Shown: positions 38,510-48,113, counted from the first letter of the stretch. The stretch is DNA of 64,000 bases from Streptomyces venezuelae (GCF_008642375.1 NZ_CP029194.1:4464001-4528000); one strand, 5' to 3'. Made by a program: numbers and translations. The notes: generated by a model not told the origin, from the letters alone.

Positions 38510-40105
38510 GTGACGGAGCACTTCGCCCAGTTGATGAAGCAGGACTTCGCGGACCTGGACAGCGCCGTGGGCTCGTGGAAGAAGCTCGCCGACGCCCTGA
38601 CGAACACGCAGACGGGCAGCGGCAGGCGGGTGACAGGACCGCTGCACCGGGCGGGCTGGACGGGCGTCAGCGCCTCGTACGGCTTCGACGCCATGGAGGC
38701 CACGGAGAGCAAGCTCGGGACGGGCCGCACCAACGCCCAGCTGATCGCCACCACCCTGGACACCCTCAACACGAAGATGCAGGCGGCCCAGCGCAAGCTG
38801 CGCGCCGCCGTCGCCGACGCGGAGGCGGCGGGCCACACCGTCCGCGACGACGGCTGGGTCGAGCCCAAGCAGGCCGTGGACCCGAAGTACCACAACGACC
38901 CGGACTACGCGGACATCCAGCGCGACGCCAACTCCGGCCTCGGCGGCTTCCGCGCCCGCATCGACGCGGCCGTGGCGGAGGCCGAGGCCGCGAGCAACGA
39001 GGGCGCCGAAGTGCTGCGCCAGATCGATCCCTTCGACCTCGACAAGCGCTACGGCGGCGCCCACGCCCAGGAGGACGCGGCCCGGGTCGCCGCCTTCGCG
39101 GGCATCGACAAGAAGGACATCCCCGACGGTACGGACCCGCAGCGCTCGGCCGACTGGTGGAAGGGCCTGGACGAGGAGGACAAGCGCCTCTACCTGGCGG
39201 CGTACCCGGAGCAGATCGGCGGGCTCGACGGTCTGCCCACGACCACTCGTGACGGGGCCAACCGGACCGTGCTCGACATGCGCCTCAACGACTACGCGCA
39301 GCGCGAGGGCGATCTCGGCTACCACGACCGCTCCAGCTACCGCGGCCTGCAGGCGATGAAGGACCGGCTGGACGCGTCGGACTCGGCCCCGGAACACAAG
39401 CGGCTCCACCTGCTGGGCTTCAGCACGGAGGGGGACGGCAGGGCGATCGTCGCGGTCGGCAACCCGGACAAGGCGGCGCACACGGCGGTGTCGGTGCCGG
39501 GGACGGACAACCAGCTCGACAACTTCACCGACTCGATCGACCGGGCGGAGAAGCTGCAGGACTCGGCCGGTGCGTGGAGCGAGGGCGGCAGCGAGGACGT
39601 CGCCGTCATCGCCTGGCTCGACTACGACGCCCCCGAGCTGGACGCCAGCGTCGCCACGCCGGCCCGGGCCGAGAACGACGCCGAGACCCTCCGGGACTTC
39701 ACGCACGGACTGCGCGTCTCGCACGAGGGCGAGCGGTCCCATATGACGGTCATCGGACACAGCTACGGCTCCACCATGGTGGGCACGGCCGATTCCGGCG
39801 GTCGGGGACTGGACACCGACGACATGATCGTCGTCGGAAGTCCGGGCATGAACGTGGACCGAGCCGACCAGCTCCACGTCTCACCCTCGCGGCTCTGGGT
39901 CGGGATCGGCTCCGACGACGGGGTCGTCGACTGGGCCGCCGACAAGACCCTCGGTCCCAACCCGGCGGATTCCGGCTTCGGAGCCGAGCACATGTACGTC
40001 GACACCAGCGAGCACAGCGACTACTGGGACGATGGCAGCCAGAGCCTGGACAACCAGGGGCGCATCATCGCCGGTCTGCCGCCGAACAACACGCCCCGCT
40101 CGTGA
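38510..40105 (+). CDS. DUF1023 alpha/beta hydrolase with long helical N-terminus
   Basis: 531 residues. An N-terminal helical region (about 1-260) looks like a WXG100/LXG-type scaffold (FAQLMKQDFADLDSAVGSWKKLADALTNTQ). The C-terminal DUF1023 domain (about 290-531) has the nucleophile elbow VIGHSYGSTMVG, DMIVVGSPGM and a late His in GAEHMYVDTSEHSDYW. These proteins are common in actinobacteria near Esx-like genes; role unproven. No signal peptide. Co-transcribed with the WXG100-like and lipoprotein genes. Confidence 0.87.
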   Translation: MTEHFAQLMKQDFADLDSAVGSWKKLADALTNTQTGSGRRVTGPLHRAGWTGVSASYGFDAMEATESKLGTGRTNAQLIATTLDTLNTKMQAAQRKLRAAVADAEAAGHTVRDDGWVEPKQAVDPKYHNDPDYADIQRDANSGLGGFRARIDAAVAEAEAASNEGAEVLRQIDPFDLDKRYGGAHAQEDAARVAAFAGIDKKDIPDGTDPQRSADWWKGLDEEDKRLYLAAYPEQIGGLDGLPTTTRDGANRTVLDMRLNDYAQREGDLGYHDRSSYRGLQAMKDRLDASDSAPEHKRLHLLGFSTEGDGRAIVAVGNPDKAAHTAVSVPGTDNQLDNFTDSIDRAEKLQDSAGAWSEGGSEDVAVIAWLDYDAPELDASVATPARAENDAETLRDFTHGLRVSHEGERSHMTVIGHSYGSTMVGTADSGGRGLDTDDMIVVGSPGMNVDRADQLHVSPSRLWVGIGSDDGVVDWAADKTLGPNPADSGFGAEHMYVDTSEHSDYWDDGSQSLDNQGRIIAGLPPNNTPRS

Positions 40106-40125
40106 CGGGAAGGAGTCCCGGATCC

Positions 40126-40659
40126 ATGTCCGCGTTCCGGAGGGCGTCGCTCGCCCTCGTACCGATGCTGGTCCTCGCGCTGGGAGGCTGTGTGTCCGAC
40201 GACACGACGAAGAACGGAAAGAACGATCCGCTGCCCCGGATGAGCCAGGAGAAGGCCGAGGCATGGGCCAAGCACTGGACCGAGTCCATGGCACGGACCG
40301 CGAAGGCCGAGATCGTGCCGTCGACCCAGCAGGCGAGCTTCGGCAACTGCCTCGGCAAGGGGGGCGAGTCGCCCGACGACGGCCGCTTCACGCTCGCGTA
40401 CAACGCGAAGGCCAAGCTGCCCAAGGCGGAGCACGCCAAGGGCATCCAGGCGATCACCGCCGAGCTCAAGGCGCAGGGCTTCCGGATCGTCGGGTCACGC
40501 TCCGACACCTCGGCTGAGCGCGGCGGCCACCTCGTGCAGGCCGAGCATCCGAAGGACCGTCACTACGTGAGCGCGGGGGATGTGTCCGACGAGCTGATCA
40601 CGCTCATCGTCCGCACCCCCTGCCTCCTGCCGCCCGGCGCCGAGCAGCAGGAGTTCTGA
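40126..40659 (+). CDS. Putative lipoprotein of the WXG/DUF1023 operon
   Basis: 177 residues with a lipoprotein signal peptide (LALVPMLVLALGGC; lipobox LGGC) and a basic mature domain of unknown fold with two further Cys (FGNCLGKG, TPCLLP) that may form a disulfide. It follows the DUF1023 gene by 20 bp with GGAAGGAG upstream, so it belongs to the same operon and should sit on the outer face of the membrane. Confidence 0.78.
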   Translation: MSAFRRASLALVPMLVLALGGCVSDDTTKNGKNDPLPRMSQEKAEAWAKHWTESMARTAKAEIVPSTQQASFGNCLGKGGESPDDGRFTLAYNAKAKLPKAEHAKGIQAITAELKAQGFRIVGSRSDTSAERGGHLVQAEHPKDRHYVSAGDVSDELITLIVRTPCLLPPGAEQQEF

Positions 40660-40681
40660 CGTCGTTGCCGTCTCCTGGGCG

Positions 40682-42181
40682 TCAGCCGTAGCGGCGCGGC
40701 GTCCAGGTGATCGTCCGGCCGTCGCCCCGCTCGGCCACGCGGGTCTGCGAGGAGCCGACGAGGAGCAGGGTGCGCATGTCGACCTCGGAGGGCTCCAGGG
40801 TCTTGAGGGTCACCACCCGCACCGACTGCTCGGGGCCGCCCACGTCACGGGCGACCACCACCGGCGTCTCCGGGGACCGGAGCTCCAGGAGGAGGTCACG
40901 GGCCGCGGCGACCTGGTGCGTACGGGACTTGGAGCCCGGGTTGTAGAGGGCGATGACCAGGTCGGCGCCGGCGGCGGCGCGCAGCCGGGCCTCGATGACG
41001 TCCCAGGGCTTGAGGCGGTCCGAGAGGGAGATCGTGGCGTAGTCGTGGCCGAGAGGGGCGCCCGCGGCGGCGGCGGCCGCGTTGGCGGCGGTCACGCCGG
41101 GGAGGACCCGTACGGGCACGTCCGCGTACTCCGGTTCGCAGGCGACCTCCAGGACGGCGGTGGCCATGGCGAAGACCCCCGGGTCGCCGCCGGAGACGAC
41201 CGCGACCTTCCGGCCGCGCCGGGCCAGGTCGAGGGCGAACTCGGCGCGCTCCGACTCGACCTTGTTGTCGGAGCCGTGCCGGATCTGCCCCGGGCGCAGC
41301 TCGGGCACCCGGTCCAGGTAGGTGGTGTAGCCGACGAGGACGTCTGCGTTGACGAGCGCGCCGCGCGACTCGGGCGTCAGCCAGGGCGCGCCGGCCGGTC
41401 CGGTGCCGACGACGACGACCTCGCCCCGCTCCCGTACGGGGGGCTCCTGGTCGATCCGGGAGGGCAGGACGGCGACGGAGAAGTACGGGACCGACTCGGG
41501 ATCGATCTCGGACAGGGTGCCCGTCCGCTCGCCCGCCATGAACGCCCGCTCCACGTACCGGGCGTCGTCGAGGCGGCCGGCCCGGTCCAGGGCGCGCTTC
41601 ACGGTGGGGAAGGTGCGGCCGAGCTTCATGACGACCGCCGAGTCGGTGCCCGCGAGGCGGGCCGTCAGCTCGTCCTCCGGCAGGGTGCCGGGGATGATCG
41701 TGAGGACCTCCTCCGCCTCGCACAGCGGCTCGCCGAGCCGGGCGGCGGCAGCGCTCACCGAGGTGACGCCGGGGATGACGGTCGTGTCGTAGCGGTCCGC
41801 GAGCCGCTTGTGCATGTGCTGGTACGAGCCGTAGAAGAGCGGGTCGCCCTCGGCGAGGACGGCGACCGTGCGGCCGGCGTCGAGGTGGGCGGCGAGGCGG
41901 GCCGCGGCCTCCTCGTAGAAGTCGTTCAACGCGCCCCGGTAGCCGCCGGGGTGGTCCGTGGTCTCGACGGTGAGCGGGTACATCAGCCGCTCCTCGACGT
42001 GGTCCTCGCGGATGTGCTCGGCGGCGATGGAGCGCGCGATCGAGCGGCCGTGGCGGGCCGAGTGGTAGGCGACGACGTCGGCGGCGGCGATGGCCTTGAC
42101 CGCCGCGACCGTCATGAGGTCCGGGTCGCCGGGGCCGAGCCCGACGCCGTACAGCCTGCCGGTCGTCTTCGGGGTGCTCAT
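40682..42181 (-). CDS. cobIJ: Fused precorrin-2 C20- and precorrin-3B C17-methyltransferase, CobIJ
   Basis: 499 residues in two tetrapyrrole methylase domains. CobI-type (about 1-240): LYGVGLGPGDPDLMTVAAVKAI, LAEGDPLFYGSYQHMHKRL, VIPGVTSVSAAAARLG. CobJ-type (about 253-499): VVVVGTGPAGAPWLTP, VVSGGDPGVFAMATAVLEV, VLPGVTAANAAAAAAGAPLGHDYATISLSDRLKPW. The fusion carries out two successive steps of corrin methylation. ATG 42181 overlaps the cobH stop; 20 bp separate its end from the convergent lipoprotein gene end. Confidence 0.95.
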   Translation of the reverse strand: MSTPKTTGRLYGVGLGPGDPDLMTVAAVKAIAAADVVAYHSARHGRSIARSIAAEHIREDHVEERLMYPLTVETTDHPGGYRGALNDFYEEAAARLAAHLDAGRTVAVLAEGDPLFYGSYQHMHKRLADRYDTTVIPGVTSVSAAAARLGEPLCEAEEVLTIIPGTLPEDELTARLAGTDSAVVMKLGRTFPTVKRALDRAGRLDDARYVERAFMAGERTGTLSEIDPESVPYFSVAVLPSRIDQEPPVRERGEVVVVGTGPAGAPWLTPESRGALVNADVLVGYTTYLDRVPELRPGQIRHGSDNKVESERAEFALDLARRGRKVAVVSGGDPGVFAMATAVLEVACEPEYADVPVRVLPGVTAANAAAAAAGAPLGHDYATISLSDRLKPWDVIEARLRAAAGADLVIALYNPGSKSRTHQVAAARDLLLELRSPETPVVVARDVGGPEQSVRVVTLKTLEPSEVDMRTLLLVGSSQTRVAERGDGRTITWTPRRYG

Positions 42182-42831
42182 GCCTGGATCTCCGCTTCGT
42201 GAGCGATCGCGTTGATCGCGGCGGCCGTCATGGCGCTGCCGCCGCGCCGGCCCCGTACGACCAGGTAGTCGAGGCCGAGGGCGTTCTCGGCGAGCGCGTC
42301 CTTGGACTCGGCGGCGCCGATGAAGCCGACCGGTATGCCGAGGACGGCGGCGGGCCGCGGGGCGCCCTTCGCGATCATCTCCAGGAGGTGGAAGAGGGCG
42401 GTGGGGGCGTTGCCGATGGCGACGACGGAGCCTTCGAGGCGGTCCCGCCACAGTTCGAGCGCGGCGGCGGAGCGGGTGGTGCCGAGCTCGGCGGCGAGGC
42501 CCGGGACGGCCGGGTCGGAGAGCGCGCAGAGCACCTCGTTGTCGGCGGGCAGCCGCTTGCGGGTGACGCCGCTGGCGACCATCTGCGCGTCGCAGAGGAT
42601 CGGGGCGCCGGCGCGCAGGGCCTCGCGGGCGTTCGCGACGACCTGGGGGGAGTACGCGATGTCCTGGACGAGGTCGGTCATGCCGCAGGCGTGGATCATC
42701 CGGACCGCCACCTGGGCGACGTCGGCGGGCAGGCCCGCGAGGTCCGCCTCGGCGCGGATCGTGGCAAAGGACCGGCGGTAGATCTCCGCCCCGTCCTTCT
42801 CGTAGTCGAACATCCTGGTGCTCTCGCTCAT
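42178..42831 (-). CDS. cobH: Precorrin-8X methylmutase, CobH
   Basis: 217-residue enzyme that moves the C11 methyl to C12 giving hydrogenobyrinate. Family features: MFDYEKDGAEIYRRSFATIRAEADL, VAVRMIHACGMTDL (active-site His), PILCDAQMVASGVTRKRLPADN, ALSDP and GIPVGFIGAAESKDAL. The ATG at 42831 overlaps the cobG stop; its own stop overlaps the start of cobIJ, so cobG-cobH-cobIJ form one coupled operon. Confidence 0.95.
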   Translation of the reverse strand: MSESTRMFDYEKDGAEIYRRSFATIRAEADLAGLPADVAQVAVRMIHACGMTDLVQDIAYSPQVVANAREALRAGAPILCDAQMVASGVTRKRLPADNEVLCALSDPAVPGLAAELGTTRSAAALELWRDRLEGSVVAIGNAPTALFHLLEMIAKGAPRPAAVLGIPVGFIGAAESKDALAENALGLDYLVVRGRRGGSAMTAAAINAIAHEAEIQA

Positions 42832-44084
42832 CTCGTCGTGCGGGCCGTGGTCACTGCGTCGGGCAGGGCGGTACGGGGGGTGGGGGCGCCGTCCACCAGA
42901 TAGGCGCCGTCGGCGGTGGCGACGACGTCGACCCAGGTGCCGTGCGGGTGCCCGCAGCGGCGCTCGCACCCGGAGTAGTGGACGGGGAGGCCCCGTGCGG
43001 AACCCGGGGCCGCGTCCGCGCGGACGTCCGCGAGGGACTTCGCGCAGCCCGGGCGCCCGGTGCAGGCGCTGACGCCGGCCCAGGGGGAGTCGGGGCGGGT
43101 GATCAGTCCGTGGGAGCCGAGGGCGGCGAGCCGGTCCTCGGACGGCCCCGCTCCGGCGACGACCACGCCGCGCCACGGCGTCAGCCGCACCTCGTCGGCG
43201 GGCAGCAGGGCGCGCAGCTGGGCGGCGGTGAGGCGGCCGAGGGGCGCGAGGACATGGAGGGAGGCGGCGCCGAGGGGCCCGGGGGCGAGGGGCGGCGCGT
43301 GCACGAGCAGCGACTGCGCCGCCGGTACGGGCTCCGCCGAGATGCCCGCGCGATCGAGAGCGCCGGCCACGTCCGGGGCGCACCCCTCGGGCAGCTCCCG
43401 CACCCGCCAGGCGCCGTTTCCGGCCGCGCGGGCGGCGTCGAGGAAGGCACCGGCGGCGGCGAGCGCGGCGCGGGGCGCGTCGGCACCGGCGACCCGCCAG
43501 GCCCGCCCACCGACGTACAGGCGGGCGGCGCCGGGCCCGGCTGGGGCGCCTGGAGCCGGTGCGACCAAGGTCACATCGCCGCCCAGGCCCGCCACGTCGG
43601 CGCGCCCGTCGTCGAGGACGAAGAGGAAACGGCCGGAAAGCGCCGCCGCCCAGGGCTCGGCGCAGAGCAGGGCGTCGAGCTCCCGGGCCCACAACTGGAC
43701 CTCGGGGCCGCCGAGTCCGTCGAGGCCGGCGGCCGGGGAGGCCACGATGTTGCGGACGCGCTCGTGGGTGGGGGAGGGCAGCAGGCCCGCCGCCGTGAGC
43801 AGCGCGGCCAGCTCCGCCCCGCACTCCTCCGCGAGGCCGCGCAGCTCAGCGTTCCCCCGGGAGGTGAGGCTGATCCGCCCGTCGCCGAGGGTCTCCGCCG
43901 CGACCGCCAGCGTCTCGACCTGATGGGCCGTCAAGCGCCCTGCGGGCAGCCGCAGTCGGGCCAGCCGGCCGTCGTCGGCGGCGTGCAGGCGCAGCGCCCC
44001 GGGGCAGGCGTCGCCACGGTCCCGAATGCGAGCTTCGTCCCGCGGCGGCGTCGAGGGTGGGGTGGGCGGCATGGCGGCGAGCAT
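42828..44084 (-). CDS. cobG: Precorrin-3B synthase, CobG
   Basis: 418-residue O2-dependent monooxygenase of the nitrite/sulfite reductase fold with two repeats. The cluster-binding cysteines are complete: ACTGRPGCAKS (C-x5-C) and YSGCERRCGHPHG (C-x3-C). Front-half wording RLRLPAGRLTAHQVETLA and ISLTSRGNAELRGL is typical. The start is uncertain: ATG 44084 is used, ATG 44072 is possible. No cobalamin riboswitch precedes it on this strand; the riboswitch in the divergent gap faces cobN. Confidence 0.92.
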   Translation of the reverse strand: MLAAMPPTPPSTPPRDEARIRDRGDACPGALRLHAADDGRLARLRLPAGRLTAHQVETLAVAAETLGDGRISLTSRGNAELRGLAEECGAELAALLTAAGLLPSPTHERVRNIVASPAAGLDGLGGPEVQLWARELDALLCAEPWAAALSGRFLFVLDDGRADVAGLGGDVTLVAPAPGAPAGPGAARLYVGGRAWRVAGADAPRAALAAAGAFLDAARAAGNGAWRVRELPEGCAPDVAGALDRAGISAEPVPAAQSLLVHAPPLAPGPLGAASLHVLAPLGRLTAAQLRALLPADEVRLTPWRGVVVAGAGPSEDRLAALGSHGLITRPDSPWAGVSACTGRPGCAKSLADVRADAAPGSARGLPVHYSGCERRCGHPHGTWVDVVATADGAYLVDGAPTPRTALPDAVTTARTTR

Positions 44085-44169
44085 ACCCACGGGGAACCGG
44101 GCCGCCACCGAGTGTGATCCGGCCGACTCCACGGCCCGCCCCGCCCCGCCGACGCCACGATCTAGGATG

Positions 44170-44292
44170 CAGATCGGCATGGGGTCCCAGGACCCCGGGG
44201 AGGAAGCCCGGTGAGAATCCGGCGCGGTCCCGCCACTGTGAGCCCGTACCGGCGACGGTACGGGTGAGTCAGGAACTCCCGCCGTCCATACG
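44170..44292 (+). promoter_or_regulatory. Cobalamin riboswitch controlling cobN
   Basis: Conserved cobalamin-aptamer segments occur in order: GGAAGCCCGGTGAGAATCCG, GCGCGGTCCCGCCACTGTGA, a variable paired region, then GAGTCAGGAACT. They lie 46-170 bp before the cobN start. Binding of adenosylcobalamin should hide the ribosome site or end transcription of cobN. Confidence 0.92.
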
Positions 44293-44337
44293 ACCACCCG
44301 GGGCGCGGACAACCCCGAGGAAGGGCCTGCGCTCGCC

Positions 44338-47300
44338 ATGCTTCTGCTGCTGTCGCACTCCGACACCGACCTGCTCAGCGCCCGCGCGGCGAACGCCGCC
44401 TCCGCCGCCGGATCCGGCGGCCCGGTGGAGTACCGCTTCGCCAACCCCTCCCGGCTGCCCCTCGCCGACCTCCCCGGCCTCCTCGACGGCGTCGAGCTGG
44501 TCGTCGTCCGTCTCCTGGGCGGCATCCGATCCTGGGAGGAGGGCATCGACGCGATCCGCGCCACCGGGAAGCCGGTCGTCGTGCTCAGCGGCGAACAGGC
44601 CCCCGACGCCCAGCTGATGGAGACCTCGACCGTCCCCGTCGGCGTCGCCACCGAGGCGCACGCCTACCTCGCGCACGGCGGCCCCGCCAACCTGGAGCAG
44701 CTGGCCCGCTTCCTCTCCGACACCGTCCTCCTCACCGGCCACGGCTTCGAGGCCCCGGCCGCCGCCCCCACCTGGGGCCCGCTGGAGCGCACGGCCCGCC
44801 GTGAGGACGGCCCGACGATCGCGGTGCTCTACTACCGCGCCCACCACATGAGCGGGAACACCGCCTTCGTCGACACCCTCTGCTCGGCGGTCGAGGACGC
44901 GGGGGCGCAGGCGCTCCCGCTGTACGTGGCGTCCCTGCGGGCCCCGGAGCCGGAGCTGCTCGACCGGCTCCGTACCGCCGACGCGATCGTCACCACCGTC
45001 CTCGCGGCGGGCGGCACCAAGCCCGCCGAGGCGCAGGCCGCCGATATGGGGATCGCGCAAGGCGCCTCCTTTGAGGGTGGTGGTGGACGACGGGCGGGCG
45101 AGGAGGCCTGGGACGCGGGCGCGCTCGCCGCGCTCGACGTGCCGATCCTCCAGGCGCTGTGCCTGACCGGTTCGCGCGAGAACTGGGAGGAGAACGACGA
45201 GGGCCTGTCGCCGCTGGACGCGGCCAGCCAGGTCGCCGTGCCCGAGTTCGACGGCCGGCTCATCACCGTCCCGTTCTCCTTCAAGGAGATCGACGCGGAC
45301 GGCCTGCCCGCGTACGTCGCGGACGCCGAGCGCGCCGCCCGCGTCGCCGGGATCGCGGTCCGCCACGCGCGCCTGCGGCACATCCCGAACGCCGAGAAGA
45401 AGCTGGCGCTCGTCCTCTCCGCGTACCCGACGAAGCACTCCCGCATCGGCAACGCGGTGGGCCTGGACACGCCGGCCTCCGCCGTCTCCCTCCTGCGCCG
45501 GCTGATCGCCGAGGGGTACGACTTCGGCCCGGCCGAGGAGCTCCCCGGCCTGGTCTCCGGCGACGGCGACGAGCTGATCTACGCCCTCATCGAGGCCGGC
45601 GGCCACGACCAGGACTGGCTGACGGAGGAGCAGCTCGCGCGCAACCCCGTCCGCATCCCGGCCGCGGACTACAAGCGCTGGTACGCGACCCTGCCCGAGG
45701 AGCTCCGCACGCACGTCGAGGAACACTGGGGCCCGGCGCCGGGCGAGATGTTCCTGGACCGCTCCCGCAACCCGGAGGGCGACATCGTCCTCGCCGCCCT
45801 GCGGCGCGGGAACCTGCTGATCCTCATCCAGCCGCCGCGCGGCTTCGGCGAGAACCCGATCGCGATCTACCACGACCCCGATCTGCCGCCGTCCCACCAC
45901 TACCTGGCCGCCTACCGCTGGATCGCCGCCCGCGCCGAGGACGGCGGCTTCGGCGCCGACGCCATGGTCCACCTGGGCAAGCACGGCAACCTGGAGTGGC
46001 TGCCCGGCAAGAACGCCGGCCTGTCCGCCGCCTGCGGCCCGGACGCGGCCCTCGGCGACATCCCGCTGGTCTACCCCTTCCTCGTCAACGACCCGGGCGA
46101 GGGCACGCAGGCCAAGCGGCGCGTCCACGCGACCCTCGTCGACCACCTGGTGCCGCCGATGGCGCGCGCCGAGTCCTACGGCGACATCGCGCGCCTGGAG
46201 CAGCTCCTCGACGAGTACGCGCAGATCTCGTCCATGGACCCGTCCAAGCTGCCCGCGATCCGCGCGCAGATCTGGACGCTGATCCAGGCGGCCAGGCTCG
46301 ACCACGACCTGGGACTGGAGGACCGTCCGGAGGACGACGGCTTCGACGACTTCCTGCTGCACGTCGACGGTTGGCTGTGCGAGGTCAAGGACGCCCAGAT
46401 CCGCGACGGCCTGCACGTCCTCGGCGGCGCGCCGGAGGGCGAGGCCCGGGTCAACCTGGTCCTCTCGATCCTCCGCGCCCGCCAGATCTGGGGCGGTACG
46501 CAGGCACTCCTCGGCCTGCGGGAGGCCCTGGGCCTCGACGAGTCGGCCGCGACCCGCACGACCGCCGACGAGGCGGAGGCGAAGGCGCGCGAGCTGGTCG
46601 AGGCGATGGAGGCCGCGGGCTGGTCGGTGGACGCGGTCCCGACGGTGGCGGCCGCGTACGGCCCGGACGTCGAGGCCGTCCTCCGCTTCGCCTGCGAGCA
46701 GGTCGTGCCGCGCCTCGCCGCGACCACCGACGAGCTGACCCACGCCGTGCACGCCCTGAACGGCGGCTTCGTCCCGGCGGGCCCGTCCGGCTCCCCGCTC
46801 CGCGGCCTGGTCAACGTCCTGCCGACGGGCCGGAACTTCTACTCGGTCGACCCGAAGGCCGTGCCGTCCCGCCTCGCGTGGGAGACGGGCCAGGCGCTCG
46901 CCGACTCGCTCCTGGAGCGCTACCGCACGGACAAGGGCTCCTGGCCGACCTCCGTCGGGCTTTCCCTCTGGGGCACGAGCGCCATGCGGACCGCCGGCGA
47001 CGACGTGGCCGAGGCGCTCGCCCTGCTCGGCGTCCGCCCGCTCTGGGACGACGCCTCGCGCCGCGTGAACGGCCTGGAGCCGATCCCGCTCGCCGAGCTC
47101 GGCCGCCCGCGCGTGGACGTCACCCTCCGCATCTCGGGCTTCTTCCGCGACGCGTTCCCGCACGTCATCGGCCTCCTCGACGACGCGGTCCGGCTGGTCG
47201 CGGGCCTGGACGAGCCCGACTCCGACAACTACGTCAGGGCACACGCCCAGGCCGACCTCGCCGAGCACGGCGACGAGCGCCGTGCCACGACCCGTATCTT

Positions 47301-48027
47301 CGGCTCCCGTCCCGGCACGTACGGCGCGGGCATCCTCCAGCTGATCGACAGCCGCGACTGGCGCACGGACGCCGACCTCGCGGAGGTCTACACGGTCTGG
47401 GGCGGCTACGCCTACGGCCGCGGCCTCGAAGGCCGCCCGGCCCGCGAGGAGATGGAGACCGCCTACAAGCGGATCGCGGTCGCGGCGAAGAACACGGACA
47501 CCCGCGAGCACGACATCGCGGACTCCGACGACTACTTCCAGTACCACGGCGGCATGGTGGCGACCGTCCGCGCGCTGAAGGGCACGGCCCCCGAGGCGTA
47601 CATCGGCGACTCCACCCGCCCGGAGACGGTCCGCACCCGCACGCTGGTCGAGGAGACCTCCCGGGTCTTCCGCGCCCGCGTGGTCAACCCGCGCTGGATC
47701 GAGGCGATGCGCCGCCACGGCTACAAGGGCGCGTTCGAACTGGCGGCGACCGTCGACTACCTCTTCGGCTACGACGCCACGACGGGCGTGGTCGCCGACT
47801 GGATGTACGACAAGCTCACCCAGGAGTACGTCCTCGACGCGGACAACCAGGCCTTCCTGAAGGAAGCCAACCCCTGGGCCCTGCACGGCATCGCGGAGCG
47901 CCTCCTCGAAGCCGAGTCCCGCGGCATGTGGGAGAAGCCGGACCCGGAGACCCTGGCCGCCCTGCGGCAGGTCTTCCTGGAGACGGAAGGCGACCTCGAG
48001 GGCGAGGGCTCCGACGAGGAGGAGTAG
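44338..48027 (+). CDS. cobN: Cobaltochelatase subunit CobN
   Basis: 1229-residue large subunit of the ATP-dependent aerobic cobaltochelatase that inserts cobalt into hydrogenobyrinate a,c-diamide (related to BchH/ChlH). Typical blocks: VLYYRAHHMSGNTAFVDTL, FDGRLITVPFSFKE, LVLSAYPTKHSRIGNAVGLDTPAS, PPRGFGENPIAIYHDPDLPPSHHYLAAYRW, MVHLGKHGNLEWLPGKNAGLS, LPTGRNFYSVDP and NPWALHGIAERLLEAE. Under the cobalamin riboswitch. The chelatase ATPase partners are not in the window. Confidence 0.97.
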   Translation: MLLLLSHSDTDLLSARAANAASAAGSGGPVEYRFANPSRLPLADLPGLLDGVELVVVRLLGGIRSWEEGIDAIRATGKPVVVLSGEQAPDAQLMETSTVPVGVATEAHAYLAHGGPANLEQLARFLSDTVLLTGHGFEAPAAAPTWGPLERTARREDGPTIAVLYYRAHHMSGNTAFVDTLCSAVEDAGAQALPLYVASLRAPEPELLDRLRTADAIVTTVLAAGGTKPAEAQAADMGIAQGASFEGGGGRRAGEEAWDAGALAALDVPILQALCLTGSRENWEENDEGLSPLDAASQVAVPEFDGRLITVPFSFKEIDADGLPAYVADAERAARVAGIAVRHARLRHIPNAEKKLALVLSAYPTKHSRIGNAVGLDTPASAVSLLRRLIAEGYDFGPAEELPGLVSGDGDELIYALIEAGGHDQDWLTEEQLARNPVRIPAADYKRWYATLPEELRTHVEEHWGPAPGEMFLDRSRNPEGDIVLAALRRGNLLILIQPPRGFGENPIAIYHDPDLPPSHHYLAAYRWIAARAEDGGFGADAMVHLGKHGNLEWLPGKNAGLSAACGPDAALGDIPLVYPFLVNDPGEGTQAKRRVHATLVDHLVPPMARAESYGDIARLEQLLDEYAQISSMDPSKLPAIRAQIWTLIQAARLDHDLGLEDRPEDDGFDDFLLHVDGWLCEVKDAQIRDGLHVLGGAPEGEARVNLVLSILRARQIWGGTQALLGLREALGLDESAATRTTADEAEAKARELVEAMEAAGWSVDAVPTVAAAYGPDVEAVLRFACEQVVPRLAATTDELTHAVHALNGGFVPAGPSGSPLRGLVNVLPTGRNFYSVDPKAVPSRLAWETGQALADSLLERYRTDKGSWPTSVGLSLWGTSAMRTAGDDVAEALALLGVRPLWDDASRRVNGLEPIPLAELGRPRVDVTLRISGFFRDAFPHVIGLLDDAVRLVAGLDEPDSDNYVRAHAQADLAEHGDERRATTRIFGSRPGTYGAGILQLIDSRDWRTDADLAEVYTVWGGYAYGRGLEGRPAREEMETAYKRIAVAAKNTDTREHDIADSDDYFQYHGGMVATVRALKGTAPEAYIGDSTRPETVRTRTLVEETSRVFRARVVNPRWIEAMRRHGYKGAFELAATVDYLFGYDATTGVVADWMYDKLTQEYVLDADNQAFLKEANPWALHGIAERLLEAESRGMWEKPDPETLAALRQVFLETEGDLEGEGSDEEE

Positions 48028-48051
48028 ACCTCCTCGGGAGGGAAGCGACCA

Positions 48052-48088
48052 TTCTCCGGAAGGGAGCAACCCTTCTCCGGAAGGGAGC
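48052..48088. repeat. Two copies of TTCTCCGGAAGGGAGC after cobN
   Basis: A 16-bp sequence at 48052-48067 and 48073-48088 (21-bp period), each containing a near-palindromic TTCTCCGGAA, in the 162-bp gap between cobN and the convergent doxX-like gene. Confidence 0.8.
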
Positions 48089-48113
48089 GTCCCTCCCCAA
48101 GTCCGCGTGGTCT

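Noticed and set aside
44269..48069. 1266-codon open frame antisense to cobN
   Set aside because: Shadow of the high-GC cobN gene: low-complexity Arg/Val/Gly/Asp composition, no motifs. cobN itself is unmistakable.
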